A stretch of DNA of 33,030 bases from Acidovorax sp. (GCF_016783915.1 NZ_JADHVT010000040.1:1-33030), one strand, 5' to 3'. Positions 15,239-24,320 are shown, counted from the stretch's first letter. Program-made: numbers and translations. Notes: generated by a model not told the origin, from the letters alone.

Positions 15239-16693
15239 TCACATCTCCTCGCTCCAGCAGTACCCGTCGCGCGCAATCATCGCGCTCGCGGCACGCGGGC
15301 CCCAGCTGCCAGCGGGGTAGGGGCGGGGGCCTGCAGGGTCGTTTTTCCAGTATTGCAGGATGGGTTCCACCCAGCGCCAGGCTTCTTCCTGCTCGTCGCT
15401 GCGCACAAACAGGTTCAGGCGGCCAGCGATCACATCGAGCAGCAGGCGCTCGTATGCGCCCACACGCTCGGTGCCAAAGCGCTGGTCAAAGTCCAGGTTC
15501 AGGTGCACCTGCGACAGGGCTGGTTCGGTCTGGTGCTGCGCAGCGCCCTGGGCCATCAGGTGCAGCTCCAGCCCGTCCTTGGGCTGCAGGTTGATCACCA
15601 GGCGGTTGGCGGCGCCCGCAGGGGTCTTGAAGATGGGGTGTGGCACCGGGCGGAAGTTGATGACGATGTGCGCATCGCGCCCCGCCAGCCGCTTGCCGGT
15701 GCGGATGTAAAACGGCACACCCGCCCAGCGCCAGTTGCTGATCTCGGTGCGCAGTGCCACAAAGGTTTCGGTGGTGCTGCTGGCGGCCACGCCTTTCTCT
15801 TGCGCGTAGCCGGGCACGGGCTGGCCCTGGTGGTTGCCGGCCGCGTACTGCCCACGGATCACGTGCTGGCCGATGGTCTCCAGCGTCCAGGGCTTGAGCG
15901 ACTGCAGCACCTTGAGCTTTTCGTCGCGGATGGCGTTGGCGCTGGAGTTGATGGGGGGCTCCATGCCGATCGCGCACAGCAGCTGCAGGGCGTGGTTCTG
16001 CACCATGTCGCGCAGTGCGCCGGTCTGGTCGTAGAACGCGCCGCGCGACTCCACACCCAGCTCCTCGGCAATCGTGATCTGGATGTTGGCAATGTTCTCG
16101 CGCCGCCACAGGGGCTCAAACAGTGCGTTGCCAAAACGCAGCGCAAACAGGTTCTGCACCGAGGGCTTGCCCAGGTAGTGGTCGATGCGAAAGACCTGCT
16201 CTTCCTTCAGCACGCGGCGCAGCGTGTCGTTGATGGCCTGGTTGGACTGCAGGTCGTGGCCCAGAGGTTTTTCCAGCACCACGCGGGTGGTGGGGCCGTT
16301 CAGGCCCACGGCGGCGATCTGCTCGCACACGTTGGTGAACAGGCTGGGAGCTGTGGCCACATACATCACCACCGAGTCGGCGCCGCGCGCCTTCAGGGTA
16401 TCGGCCAGGCGCTCGTAGTCCTGGGTTTGGGACAGGTCCATGCGCAGGTAGTGCAGCAGCGCGGCAAAGCGTGCAAACTCGTCCGGACTAGGGCGCTTGG
16501 CCAGCTCCACGCTGTCGAACCGCGACTGGATCAGGCTGCGGTATTGTTCGTCGCTCAGGTCGTCGCGTGCCACCGCGATGATGCGTCCCCCCTCAGGCAG
16601 CGTGCCATGCCGAAAGGCCTGAAACAATGCGGGCATGAGCTTGCGCCAGGCGAGGTCGCCGGTGCCGCCGAACAGGACGAGGTCAAAACTCAT
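15239..16693 (-). CDS. zwf: Glucose-6-phosphate 1-dehydrogenase
   Basis: Oxidises glucose-6-phosphate to 6-phosphogluconolactone with NAD(P)+, the entry to the Entner-Doudoroff and pentose phosphate routes. 484 aa, normal length. Nucleotide-binding motif FGGTGDLAWRK is at 8-18 and the substrate-binding active site RIDHYLGK at 169-176, with EKPLGHD at 141-147. GGAG precedes the ATG at 16693. The gene is divergent from pgi. A promoter with TTGGAA/TACAAT boxes overlaps a HexR-like palindrome upstream. No lactonase (pgl) gene follows, as would be common. Confidence 0.97.
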   Translation of the reverse strand: MSFDLVLFGGTGDLAWRKLMPALFQAFRHGTLPEGGRIIAVARDDLSDEQYRSLIQSRFDSVELAKRPSPDEFARFAALLHYLRMDLSQTQDYERLADTLKARGADSVVMYVATAPSLFTNVCEQIAAVGLNGPTTRVVLEKPLGHDLQSNQAINDTLRRVLKEEQVFRIDHYLGKPSVQNLFALRFGNALFEPLWRRENIANIQITIAEELGVESRGAFYDQTGALRDMVQNHALQLLCAIGMEPPINSSANAIRDEKLKVLQSLKPWTLETIGQHVIRGQYAAGNHQGQPVPGYAQEKGVAASSTTETFVALRTEISNWRWAGVPFYIRTGKRLAGRDAHIVINFRPVPHPIFKTPAGAANRLVINLQPKDGLELHLMAQGAAQHQTEPALSQVHLNLDFDQRFGTERVGAYERLLLDVIAGRLNLFVRSDEQEEAWRWVEPILQYWKNDPAGPRPYPAGSWGPRAASAMIARDGYCWSEEM

Positions 16694-16732
16694 GGTGTCT
16701 CCGTGATGGGGTGGTTCGTTTTGTTGCGTGGG

Positions 16733-16760
16733 ATTGTAATCACGTTACATGATTTTCCAA
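16733..16760 (-). promoter_or_regulatory. zwf promoter overlapped by HexR-like operator
   Basis: On the minus strand TTGGAA (16755-16760) and TACAAT (16733-16738) are spaced by 16 bp and look like sigma-70 boxes 40-70 bp before zwf. The palindrome TGTAATCACGTTACA (16735-16749) overlaps the -10 box and spacer. It fits the HexR-type pattern TGTAA-N5-TTACA. Binding there would block the polymerase; HexR is released by the Entner-Doudoroff intermediate KDPG in species where it has been studied. Confidence 0.65.
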
Positions 16761-16823
16761 AGGAGAGTGCCTTGTTTCTACCGCTTGTAACCCAAAAGAA
16801 CCTGTTAATAGGCCACTTCGTCT

Positions 16824-16838
16824 TGTAATCAAGTTACT
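16824..16838 (+). promoter_or_regulatory. HexR-like operator upstream of pgi
   Basis: TGTAATCAAGTTACT differs from the zwf-proximal palindrome at only two of 15 positions. A candidate -10 box TACTAT (16835-16840) overlaps its right half, 28 bp before the pgi start; the matching -35 region is poor. A further TGTAAC half-site is at 16786-16791. Confidence 0.6.
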
Positions 16839-16867
16839 ATCTCGGCGCTTTTCACCTTACCCGTTTG

Positions 16868-18436
16868 ATGACCATGCCTCTCCGTTGCGACCAGTCTGCG
16901 CTGTGGCCTCAGTTGGCAGCCCACTACGCCTCCCACGGCCAGCACCTGGACATGCGCCAGGCTTTTGCGCAGGACGCCCAGCGGTTTGCAGCCTTCAGCC
17001 AGTCGGCCCCGCATGTATTTGCCGACCTGTCCAAGAACCTGTGGGACCGCGACACCGAAGCTCTGCTGCTGGACCTGGCCCGCGACTGCGGCCTGGTGCA
17101 ACACCGCGATGCGATGTTTGCAGGCGACGCCATCAACACCACCGAAAACCGCGCCGTGCTGCACACGCTGCTGCGCCGCCCTGCGGGCGTGTCTTTGCCC
17201 GGTGATGCGCCCGAGACCGCGCAACGCCTGGCCGACGTGCACCACACGCTCGATGCCATGCTGCATTACGCCGAGCAGGTGCGCAGCGATGCCGACATCA
17301 CTGACGTGGTGAACATTGGCATCGGCGGGTCGGACCTGGGGCCGCACATGGCCGTGCGTGCGCTGGAAGAGTTCCGCATCCCCGGCAAGCGCTTTCACTT
17401 TGTCTCGAACGTGGACGGGTACGAGCTGTACCACGTGCTCAAGGGTCTGCGGCCCGAGAGCACGCTGTTCCTGGTGGCGTCCAAAACCTTCACCACGGCT
17501 GAGACCATGACCAACGCGCGCTCGGCCCTGGCGTGGTTTGCCGCCCAGGGCGGGCGCGATGTGGCACGCCACTTTGCTGCGCTGACCACCAACATCGAAG
17601 CTGCAGGTGCGCTTGGCATCACCACCACCTTCGGCTTTTGGGACTGGGTGGGCGGCCGCTACTCGCTCTGGTCGGCGATTGGCCTGCCGATCGCCATCGC
17701 GATTGGTGCGCAGGGCTTCCGTGAATTCCTCGCTGGCGCGCATGCCATGGACGAACACTTCCGCACCGCGCCACTCGCGCAGAACCTGCCTGTGCGCCTG
17801 GGCCTGTTGGATGTCTGGTACCGCAACTTCCACGGCTTTACCAGCCGCTGCATCGCGCCCTACCACGCAGGGCTGGGGCGCTACTCGGCCTACTTGCAGC
17901 AGTTGGAGATGGAGAGCAACGGCAAACGTGTGGCGCAAGACGGCAGCACGCTCGCCTGCGTGACCTCTCCCGTGCTGTGGGGCGAGCCCGGCACCAACGG
18001 CCAGCATGCGTTCTTCCAGATGCTGCACCAGGGCGCCGACGTGTTACCACTGGAGATCGTGGCCGTGCGCAAGGCCTCGCACCCGCTGCCCGGCCACCAG
18101 CAAAAGCTGCTGGCCAACGCGCTGGCGCAAACGCAGGCGCTGATGGTGGGCAAGGCCAGCGACGACGGCCACCGACACTTCCCGGGCAACCGCCCCAGCA
18201 CGCTGATGCTGCTCGAATCACTCACCCCCACATCGCTGGGCGCGCTGATTGCACTGCAGGAGCACCGCGTTTTTGTGAGTGGCAGCCTGTGGGGCATCAA
18301 CAGCTTTGACCAGTGGGGCGTGGAACTGGGCAAGGTGCTGGCCAAGGACCTGGAGGCCCGGCTGGAGAGCGGTGATGTGGCGGGGCTCGATGGCTCCACC
18401 GCTGGCCTGCTGGGCCTGCTGCGCAACCGTGCCTGA
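16868..18436 (+). CDS. pgi: Glucose-6-phosphate isomerase
   Basis: Interconverts glucose-6-phosphate and fructose-6-phosphate. 522 aa, slightly shorter than the E. coli enzyme. It shows 'DVVNIGIGGSDLGPHMAVRAL', 'VASKTFTTAETMTNA', 'FWDWVGGRYSLWSAIGLP' and the C-terminal signature 'FDQWGVELGKVLA'. Three close starts exist (TTG 16865, ATG 16868, ATG 16874), none with a clear ribosome site; I chose the first ATG. In an organism using the Entner-Doudoroff pathway it mainly returns fructose-6-phosphate to glucose-6-phosphate or supplies hexose phosphates. It is divergent from zwf and shares its regulatory region. Confidence 0.96.
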   Translation: MTMPLRCDQSALWPQLAAHYASHGQHLDMRQAFAQDAQRFAAFSQSAPHVFADLSKNLWDRDTEALLLDLARDCGLVQHRDAMFAGDAINTTENRAVLHTLLRRPAGVSLPGDAPETAQRLADVHHTLDAMLHYAEQVRSDADITDVVNIGIGGSDLGPHMAVRALEEFRIPGKRFHFVSNVDGYELYHVLKGLRPESTLFLVASKTFTTAETMTNARSALAWFAAQGGRDVARHFAALTTNIEAAGALGITTTFGFWDWVGGRYSLWSAIGLPIAIAIGAQGFREFLAGAHAMDEHFRTAPLAQNLPVRLGLLDVWYRNFHGFTSRCIAPYHAGLGRYSAYLQQLEMESNGKRVAQDGSTLACVTSPVLWGEPGTNGQHAFFQMLHQGADVLPLEIVAVRKASHPLPGHQQKLLANALAQTQALMVGKASDDGHRHFPGNRPSTLMLLESLTPTSLGALIALQEHRVFVSGSLWGINSFDQWGVELGKVLAKDLEARLESGDVAGLDGSTAGLLGLLRNRA

Positions 18437-18549
18437 CCCTCACGGCACAGCACAGTCCTTGGGGTAGCTCTGGCGGAAGACCGGGCGCCCCACCGGCAGA
18501 AACCGGCACGGTTGCTGGCCGACAGCCAATGCATCAGGAGACACACCCC

Positions 18550-19779
18550 ATGGCGATTCCGCCCCTGCCGGACTTCCGGTCCGCTGCCTTTTTGCGCCAG
18601 CATCTGCGTGACACCATGGCGTTCTATGCCCCCGTGGCCACCGACCCGAGCGGCGGGCAGTTCCACTTCTTTCTGGACGACGGCACGGTCTACAACACGC
18701 GCACCCGCCATCTCGTCAGCGCCACCCGTTTTGTGGTCACGCACGCCATGCTTTACCGCACCACGGGTGAGGCACGCTACCAGGCGGGCATGCAGCACGC
18801 GCTGCAGTTTTTGCGCTCCGCATTCCTCGACCCCGCGACGGGCGGCTATGCGTGGCTGATCGACTGGCAGGATGGCCGTGCCACCGTACAAGACGCCGCA
18901 CTCCACTGCTACGGCATGGCCTTTGTGATGCTGGCCTGTGCCCGCGCTTACGAGGCCGGAGTGCCCGAGGCACGCGAGTGGCTGGCCCAGGCGTTTGACA
19001 CTGCCGAACATCACTTCTGGCAACCCACCGCAGGCCTGTATGCCGACGAAGCAAGCCCCGATTGGCAGCTCACCAGCTACCGGGGCCAGAACGCCAACAT
19101 GCACGCCTGCGAGGCCCTGATCTCGGCCTTTCGCACCACGGGAGAGTGCCGCTACATCGAGCGTGCCGAACAACTGGCGCAAGGCATCTGCCAGCGGCAG
19201 GCCGCGTTGTCCACACGCGCCCTTGCGCCCGCAGCCGAAGGTTGGGTGTGGGAGCACTTCCATGCCGACTGGTCGGTGGACTGGGACTACAACCGCCACG
19301 ACCGCAGCAACATCTTCCGCCCCTGGGGCTATCAAGTCGGCCACCAGACCGAATGGGCCAAGCTGCTGCTGCAACTCGATGCCTTGCTGCCCGCCGACTG
19401 GCACCTGCCATGTGCACAGCGCCTGTTCGATGCCGCCGTAGAGCGCGGTTGGGATGCCGAACACGGCGGCCTGTACTACGGCATGGAGCCCGACGGCAGC
19501 ATCTGCGACGACGGCAAATACCACTGGGTGCAGGCCGAGAGCATGGCCGCCGCTGCCGTGCTGGCTGTGCGCACGGGCGATGAACGCTACTGGCAGTGGT
19601 ACGGCCGCATCTGGACCTACTGCTGGGCGCATTTTGTGGACCACGAACACGGCGCATGGTTTCGCATCCTGCACCGCGACAACCGCCACACCACCCGCGA
19701 GAAGTGCAATGCGGGGAAGGTGGACTATCACAACATGGGGGCGTGTTATGACGTGTTGGGGGCGCTGGGAGGGGTGTGA
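18550..19779 (+). CDS. AGE-family sugar epimerase/isomerase
   Basis: 409 aa, of the N-acylglucosamine 2-epimerase superfamily, an (alpha/alpha)6 barrel. It has the family motif RGQNANMH (178-185) and three well placed histidines, His185, His265 (GHQTEW) and His394 (VDYHNMG). They correspond to the catalytic set of YihS-type aldose-ketose isomerases. In this setting, conversion of mannose or another aldose to fructose is the likeliest reaction, with 2-epimerisation as the alternative. An AGGAG ribosome site lies nine bases before the ATG at 18550. It follows pgi after 113 bp with no terminator visible between them, so co-transcription is possible. Confidence 0.88.
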   Translation: MAIPPLPDFRSAAFLRQHLRDTMAFYAPVATDPSGGQFHFFLDDGTVYNTRTRHLVSATRFVVTHAMLYRTTGEARYQAGMQHALQFLRSAFLDPATGGYAWLIDWQDGRATVQDAALHCYGMAFVMLACARAYEAGVPEAREWLAQAFDTAEHHFWQPTAGLYADEASPDWQLTSYRGQNANMHACEALISAFRTTGECRYIERAEQLAQGICQRQAALSTRALAPAAEGWVWEHFHADWSVDWDYNRHDRSNIFRPWGYQVGHQTEWAKLLLQLDALLPADWHLPCAQRLFDAAVERGWDAEHGGLYYGMEPDGSICDDGKYHWVQAESMAAAAVLAVRTGDERYWQWYGRIWTYCWAHFVDHEHGAWFRILHRDNRHTTREKCNAGKVDYHNMGACYDVLGALGGV

Positions 19780-19835
19780 GTAAGAATGATGGCTATCGGC
19801 CAGAAGCGGCCATTGATCTTGGAAGAGGAAACGAC

Positions 19836-20189
19836 ATGAGCCAAGGCACAGACGGGCTGTCACAACCTGAGAGGCCATCGTCGGCATTTGAGCGGATAGG
19901 CGGGAAAGCGATCCTTCTTATGCTCGCCGCTATGTCGGGTAGTGCAGGAGTCATCGCCTTGCAAACCGGAGAACTTGCCGAGGGAGGATCGCGTAGCGCC
20001 CCTTTACAGGTTAACGTTCTGCACGGAGTAGCCGCGTACACCGGTGGTGCGTTTCTCCTCTCCGTTAGTGCAACACTGCTCGTGTGCGCCTTGTCAGGGT
20101 TCAGATTTCGGCGGACGCTATTCGCCTTACTTACCGTTAACCTTGCAGCGTTCTTTGCGGCCATGGCCGGACGTATTTTTGCTCTGTAA
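19836..20189 (+). CDS. Hypothetical small membrane protein
   Basis: I do not recognise this 117-aa protein. It has three hydrophobic stretches (roughly 25-45, 60-85 and 92-114) with a short charged N-terminus, consistent with an inner-membrane protein. The ATG at 19836 has a good AGAGGAAA site seven bases upstream; the frame is open back to a GTG at 19776 overlapping the AGE-gene stop. Its base and codon use differ from its neighbours, with many TTA, CTT, GTT and GCA codons and lower GC, which suggests recent acquisition. No partner gene points to a function. The 80-bp gap to the convergent lactonase gene shows no terminator. Confidence 0.6.
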   Translation: MSQGTDGLSQPERPSSAFERIGGKAILLMLAAMSGSAGVIALQTGELAEGGSRSAPLQVNVLHGVAAYTGGAFLLSVSATLLVCALSGFRFRRTLFALLTVNLAAFFAAMAGRIFAL

Positions 20190-20269
20190 CCAAGGCGTTG
20201 ACTATCCGCTTTGGGCCCAAACCCGAAGCCCGGCACCTCTCTCCCTGAGCAGAATCCCGTACCACGCAC

Positions 20270-21199
20270 TCAGCCTGCGAAGAAATTCACCGGTAGTCCC
20301 TGCGCCTTCGCGCGCACGCTGAACAGCGATCCCGCAGGAGTCTTCGCCTCCTGCTCCTCCACCGGCCTCCCGGCCCTTGCCGACGTGATGTACAACGTCC
20401 GCAAATCCTCCCCCCCAAAACACACCATGGTCGGGCACTGCACGGGCGCGGCAATGCGCTGCAGCACTTCACCCGCTGGCGAGAGCTGCAGCACACACGC
20501 CCCTTCGTACATCGCCACCCAGTAGTTCCCCTCTACATCCACCGCCGCGCCATCGGGCCTGCCGCCGTAGGGCTGGCCTTCCACCTTGCGGTCAAACTGC
20601 ACCCAGAGGCGGCGGTTGGTGATTGCGCCCGTGCCCACATCAAAGTCAAACCGGTCAATGCGGTGCTCGGGCGTGTTCGACCAGTACATCGTGCGGTTGT
20701 CGGTGCTGAAGGCCAGGCCGTTGGCGGTGAAGTTGTCGCCCGCCATGTGGCGCACGCTGTAGCCGGTGGCGCTGGCCGGGTCGGCCTGCAGGCACCACAA
20801 CGCGGCATCAGGCGCAGTGCGGGGCGTGATGACCGAGCCCGCCCAGAAGCGGCCTGCGGTGTCGCACCGGCCATCATTCAGGCGCAGCACAGCGGTGTCG
20901 TGCTGCTCAGGTGGCAGCAGGGCCAGGCAGGTGAGGGCGGTGGGGTCCGCGCTGTCCTTCGCCGTGTCCAGAAGATAGAAACCGTTTCGTAACCCGATTA
21001 CCAAGCCGCCGCCCGCCGCAGGGGCGCAGCAGCCGGGCTCGCTGGGCATGGGCCATTGGCGATGCTGGCCGGTGCTGGGGCTCCACGCATGCACCGCAAA
21101 GCCCTGGATGTCGCACCAGTAGAGCTGTTGCTCCTGGGGGTGCCAGAAGGGGGATTCGCCCAGTTCGGACGGCGGCACGGGTAGAGTTTGCAGGGTCAT
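20270..21199 (-). CDS. SMP-30/gluconolactonase-family lactonase
   Basis: 309-aa six-bladed propeller lactonase. Metal ligands expected for the family are visible: Glu in 'GESPFWH' near residue 15, Asn in 'NFTANGLAF' and Asp in 'GRPDGAAVD', plus '[16 protein letters not shown]'. Family members open sugar lactones such as gluconolactone. Being divergent from edd, and with no pgl in view, it could act on gluconolactone or serve as the missing 6-phosphogluconolactonase; the latter is inference. The ATG at 21199 fits family N-termini ([14 protein letters not shown]); no ribosome site is clear. It shares a 101-bp control region with edd. Confidence 0.88.
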   Translation of the reverse strand: MTLQTLPVPPSELGESPFWHPQEQQLYWCDIQGFAVHAWSPSTGQHRQWPMPSEPGCCAPAAGGGLVIGLRNGFYLLDTAKDSADPTALTCLALLPPEQHDTAVLRLNDGRCDTAGRFWAGSVITPRTAPDAALWCLQADPASATGYSVRHMAGDNFTANGLAFSTDNRTMYWSNTPEHRIDRFDFDVGTGAITNRRLWVQFDRKVEGQPYGGRPDGAAVDVEGNYWVAMYEGACVLQLSPAGEVLQRIAAPVQCPTMVCFGGEDLRTLYITSARAGRPVEEQEAKTPAGSLFSVRAKAQGLPVNFFAG

Positions 21200-21202
21200 G
21201 GG

Positions 21203-21231
21203 TTGAAGCGAGGTGGTTATCGAGTTACATT
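21203..21231 (+). promoter_or_regulatory. edd promoter overlapped by HexR-like operator
   Basis: TTGAAG (21203-21208) and TACATT (21226-21231) with 17-bp spacing form a plausible sigma-70 promoter for edd-eda. GGTTATCGAGTTACA (21215-21229) overlaps the -10 box and shares the core ATC(A/G)nGTTAC with the zwf and pgi operators. The site also lies 16 bp from the divergent lactonase start, so it may repress both directions. Confidence 0.6.
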
Positions 21232-21300
21232 TTAGGGCCTCAGATAACAGGCGCCAGGCACACCGGCCTGGGGCCGAGCCACCCACCGATGGAGACTTCC

Positions 21301-23070
21301 ATGCACCCAGTTGTAGCGCGCGTGACCGAGCGCATTGTCCAGCGCAGCGCAGACACCCGCGGCGCTTACCTTGCCGGCGTTGACGCCATGATCGCCCGCA
21401 AGCCCGCGCAAGACCGCATGGGCTGCGCCAACCTGGCCCACGCCTATGCGGCGCTGCCGGGCTCGGACAAGTTCAAGGTCACCGTCGAAAAGGCGCCCAA
21501 CATCGGCGTGGTCACGGCCTACAACGACATGTTGTCAGCCCACCAGCCCTACCAGAGTTACCCTGCCGTTTTGCGCGACGAAGCTGCCCAGCACGGCGCG
21601 ACGGTGCAAGTGGCCGGCGGTGTGCCTGCGATGTGCGACGGCGTGACGCAGGGTACGCCCGGCATGGAGCTGTCGCTGTTCTCCCGCGATGCCATTGCCA
21701 TGGCCACGGCGGTAGCGCTGTCCCACGATGTGTTCGATGGTGCGCTGCTGCTGGGCGTGTGCGACAAGATCGTGCCGGGCCTGCTGATCGGTGCGCTGCA
21801 CTACGGCCACCTGCCCTGCGTGTTTGTGCCCGCAGGCCCCATGGGCACGGGCCTGTCGAACAAAGACAAATCCAAGGTGCGCGAGCAGTACGCACAAGGC
21901 CTGGTGGGCCGCGAAGAGCTGCTCAAGGCCGAGTCCGCCGCGTACCACAGCCCTGGCACCTGCACCTTCTACGGCACGGCCAACAGCAATCAGATGCTGC
22001 TCGAAGCCATGGGCCTGCATGTGCCCGGCGCGGCGTTTGAAGCGCCTGGCACCGAAGCGCGCGAGGCCTTCACCCGCCAGGCGCTGCGCACGGTGCTCGA
22101 CATCGGCAAGCGCGGCAGCCGCTTCACACCCATTGGCAAGCTGGTGGACGAGCGCTGCATCGTCAACGCCATGGTGGCGCTGCTGGCCACAGGTGGCTCC
22201 ACCAACCATCTGATCCACTGGGTCGCCATTGCGCGCAGCGCGGGCATTCTGATTGACTGGACGGACTTTGACGAACTCTCGTCCGTGGTGCCGCTGCTGG
22301 CCCGCGTGTACCCCAATGGCGATGCCGATGTGAACCAGTTCCAGGCGGCAGGCGGCCCGGCGTGGATCCTGCGCGAGCTGCTGGCGGGGGGCTTCATGCA
22401 CCCCGATGTGATGAGCGTGAACGCAGGCGGTATTGCCGATGGCGGCAAGAGCGCGCCCGCCGTGTCGGGCGACACCTCGGTGCTGCGCCCCGTGAGTGAG
22501 CCCTTCTCGCCCACGGGCGGCCTGCGCCTTCTGCAAGGTCGCCTGGGCCGTGCGGTGATCAAGGTGTCTGCCGTGCCCGAAGACCGCCACGTCGTCCAGG
22601 CCCCGGCCCGTGTATTCGATTCGCAAGAGGCCTTGCTCGCCGCTTTCAGTGCGGGCGAGGTGAACCAGGACATGGTGGCCGTGGTGCGCTTTCAGGGCCC
22701 GCAGGCCAATGGCATGCCTGAGCTGCACAAGCTCACGCCGCCGCTGGCGGTGCTGCAGAACCAGGGCTTCAAGGTGGCGCTGGTTACCGATGGCCGCATG
22801 AGCGGCGCGTCGGGCCGCGTACCCGCTGCCATCCACGTCACGCCCGAGGCACTGGCCGGGGGCCCGCTGGCCAAGGTGCGCGATGGCGACATCGTGCGGG
22901 TGGATGCGGTGGCTGGCACGCTCGATGTGCTGGTGGATGACGCCGAGTGGGCGGCACGCGCCCTGGCACCCTACAACGCCCCTGCACCGACCGGCTTCGG
23001 CCGCGAACTCTTCACCAACTTTCGCCGCCACGCAGGCGGTGCCGAACAAGGAGCCTGTACATGGCTGTAA
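21301..23070 (+). CDS. edd: Phosphogluconate dehydratase
   Basis: Dehydrates 6-phosphogluconate to KDPG, the first committed Entner-Doudoroff step. 589 aa, IlvD/Edd family. Fe-S cysteines are expected at Cys112 (AMCDGVTQG), Cys154 (GVCDKIVPG, the IlvD/Edd signature) and Cys221 ([13 protein letters not shown]). The start at 21301 ([12 protein letters not shown]) matches other Edd N-termini and has GGAG six bases upstream; an ATG at 21289 lies before that ribosome site and is less likely. The stop overlaps the eda start by 10 bases, so edd and eda form one coupled unit. Confidence 0.96.
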   Translation: MHPVVARVTERIVQRSADTRGAYLAGVDAMIARKPAQDRMGCANLAHAYAALPGSDKFKVTVEKAPNIGVVTAYNDMLSAHQPYQSYPAVLRDEAAQHGATVQVAGGVPAMCDGVTQGTPGMELSLFSRDAIAMATAVALSHDVFDGALLLGVCDKIVPGLLIGALHYGHLPCVFVPAGPMGTGLSNKDKSKVREQYAQGLVGREELLKAESAAYHSPGTCTFYGTANSNQMLLEAMGLHVPGAAFEAPGTEAREAFTRQALRTVLDIGKRGSRFTPIGKLVDERCIVNAMVALLATGGSTNHLIHWVAIARSAGILIDWTDFDELSSVVPLLARVYPNGDADVNQFQAAGGPAWILRELLAGGFMHPDVMSVNAGGIADGGKSAPAVSGDTSVLRPVSEPFSPTGGLRLLQGRLGRAVIKVSAVPEDRHVVQAPARVFDSQEALLAAFSAGEVNQDMVAVVRFQGPQANGMPELHKLTPPLAVLQNQGFKVALVTDGRMSGASGRVPAAIHVTPEALAGGPLAKVRDGDIVRVDAVAGTLDVLVDDAEWAARALAPYNAPAPTGFGRELFTNFRRHAGGAEQGACTWL

Positions 23071-23717
23071 CCACAACACCCGCCCCCATGAACCCGCTCG
23101 ACATCGCCAGCCACGGCCCTGTCATCCCCGTCATCGTGATCGACCGCGTGGAAGACGCGCTGCCCCTGGCGGAAGCACTGCTGGCTGGGGGTGTGAAGGT
23201 GCTGGAAGTCACGCTGCGCACCGCTGCGGGCCTGCCCGCCATTGAAACCATTGCGCGCCACCTGCCCGAAGCCGTGGTGGGCGTGGGTACCGTGCTCAAC
23301 GCCGATGACGCCCGCCGCGCGAGCGAAGCCGGCGCGCGGTTTGCCGTGAGCCCTGGCTACACCTCGGCCGTGGGCAGCGCCTGCAAGGGCCTGAACCTGC
23401 CGCTGCTGCCCGGCGTGGCCACGTCGAGCGAGATCATGGCGGCGCTGGCCGATGGGTTCTCGTTCCTCAAGCTGTTCCCGGCCGAGGCCGTGGGGGGGAT
23501 TCCGCTGCTCAAGTCCTGGGCCAGCCCGTTTGGTCAGGTGAGCTTTTGCCCCACGGGTGGCATCACCAATGCCACCGCCCCCAATTACCTGGCGCTGCCC
23601 AACGTGCGCTGCGTGGGTGGCTCTTGGCTCACGCCCACCGATGCAGTGCGTGCGGGCGACTGGGCGCGCATCACGCAACTGGCGCGTGACACCCAGGCGC
23701 TGCGCAAAGCGGCTTGA
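23061..23717 (+). CDS. eda: KDPG aldolase (2-dehydro-3-deoxyphosphogluconate aldolase)
   Basis: Splits KDPG to pyruvate and glyceraldehyde-3-phosphate. 218 aa, class I aldolase. It shows catalytic Glu49 (EVTLRT), Schiff-base Lys137 (FLKLFPAE) and the phosphate-binding PTGGI motif. AAGGAG precedes the ATG at 23061 inside the end of edd, so translation is coupled. A frame open from 22947 is only a run-in through edd. A repeat hairpin follows the stop and may end the transcript. Confidence 0.96.
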   Translation: MAVTTTPAPMNPLDIASHGPVIPVIVIDRVEDALPLAEALLAGGVKVLEVTLRTAAGLPAIETIARHLPEAVVGVGTVLNADDARRASEAGARFAVSPGYTSAVGSACKGLNLPLLPGVATSSEIMAALADGFSFLKLFPAEAVGGIPLLKSWASPFGQVSFCPTGGITNATAPNYLALPNVRCVGGSWLTPTDAVRAGDWARITQLARDTQALRKAA

Positions 23718-23741
23718 GCGGTCGCTGCAGCGGGATTGGTA

Positions 23742-23802
23742 GCGAAAACCGCTGGATGCGCTAGTGCAATATGCACTGATAGCTATAAAAATAAGAGCAA
23801 TT
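23742..23802 (-). repeat. Copy 3 of the ~60-bp repeat, after eda
   Basis: Read on the minus strand this copy shows ATTGCTCTT, ATAGCTAT, ACTAGCGCATCCAGC and GGTTTT, in the order seen in copies 1 and 2. AGTGCA (23763-23768) pairs with TGCACT (23772-23777) around ATA. It lies 24 bp after the eda stop and could act as a terminator-like structure. Confidence 0.65.
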
Positions 23803-23944
23803 GACGCCTCGTCGCGTGGCATTGGCGGCACAGCGAGGCTGCTGTGCACGCCAAGCCCGCTGGACTTGTCGTAGCGCCCCCCTATCATGGCCACGCGGGG
23901 TAACCCGTGACCAAGCAATGATTGTTCAAGAGAGGGAGTTCGCT

Positions 23945-24244
23945 ATGGATTTTGTTTCGGCTGTCAAAAGCTGCTTTGCGCAGTACGCAGGGTTTTCGGG
24001 CCGTGCGCCACGTTCCGAGTTCTGGTGGTTTGCTTTGTTCCAGTTCGGGGTGCTGGTGATTGCCACCATGATCAGTCAGGTGCTTTACGGCATTGCCGCC
24101 CTGGCCCTGCTGCTGCCTGCGCTGGCCGTGGGGGCTCGACGCTTGCATGACATTGGCCGTTCTGGCTGGTGGCAACTGCTGTCGCTCACCGGTATCGGCA
24201 CCCTGGTGCTGATTTACTGGTGGGTGCAACCCAGCGGGGAGTAA
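23945..24244 (+). CDS. DUF805 inner-membrane protein
   Basis: 99-aa membrane protein of the DUF805 (YhaH/YhaI-like) family. It shows the typical start 'YAGFSGRAPRSEFWWFALF', two hydrophobic segments in the middle and the conserved 'ALAVGARRLHDIGRSGWWQLL'. Family function is unknown. GGGAG six bases before the ATG at 23945 fixes the start; the frame is open upstream from 23801 through a repeat. It stands alone, closed by the hairpin at 24291-24320. Confidence 0.88.
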   Translation: MDFVSAVKSCFAQYAGFSGRAPRSEFWWFALFQFGVLVIATMISQVLYGIAALALLLPALAVGARRLHDIGRSGWWQLLSLTGIGTLVLIYWWVQPSGE

Positions 24245-24290
24245 AGCCACGGCATGCCAGCGTCTTGAGTTGGCCCTGTAGAAAAAGAAA

Positions 24291-24320
24291 AAGCCCGCAG
24301 ACCGTAAGGCCTGCGGGCTT
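24291..24320. terminator. Bidirectional terminator between DUF805 gene and groEL
   Basis: AAGCCCGCAG (24291-24300) pairs perfectly with CTGCGGGCTT (24311-24320) over a ten-base loop. On the plus strand it ends in TTTT (24319-24322); on the minus strand it is followed by TTTTTCTTTTTC. It can therefore stop both the DUF805 transcript and the groESL transcript, and better suits the latter. Confidence 0.88.

Noticed and set aside
15092-16828. 578-codon plus-strand frame opposite zwf
   Set aside because: Mirrors zwf, has no domain, and runs through the zwf promoter region; coding signal is clearly on the minus strand.
17890-19887. 665-codon minus-strand frame opposite pgi and the AGE-family gene
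   Set aside because: Spans two real genes and their gap in antisense, with no motif or ribosome site.
21535-23079. 514-codon minus-strand frame opposite edd
   Set aside because: Antisense shadow; edd has all family motifs on the plus strand.
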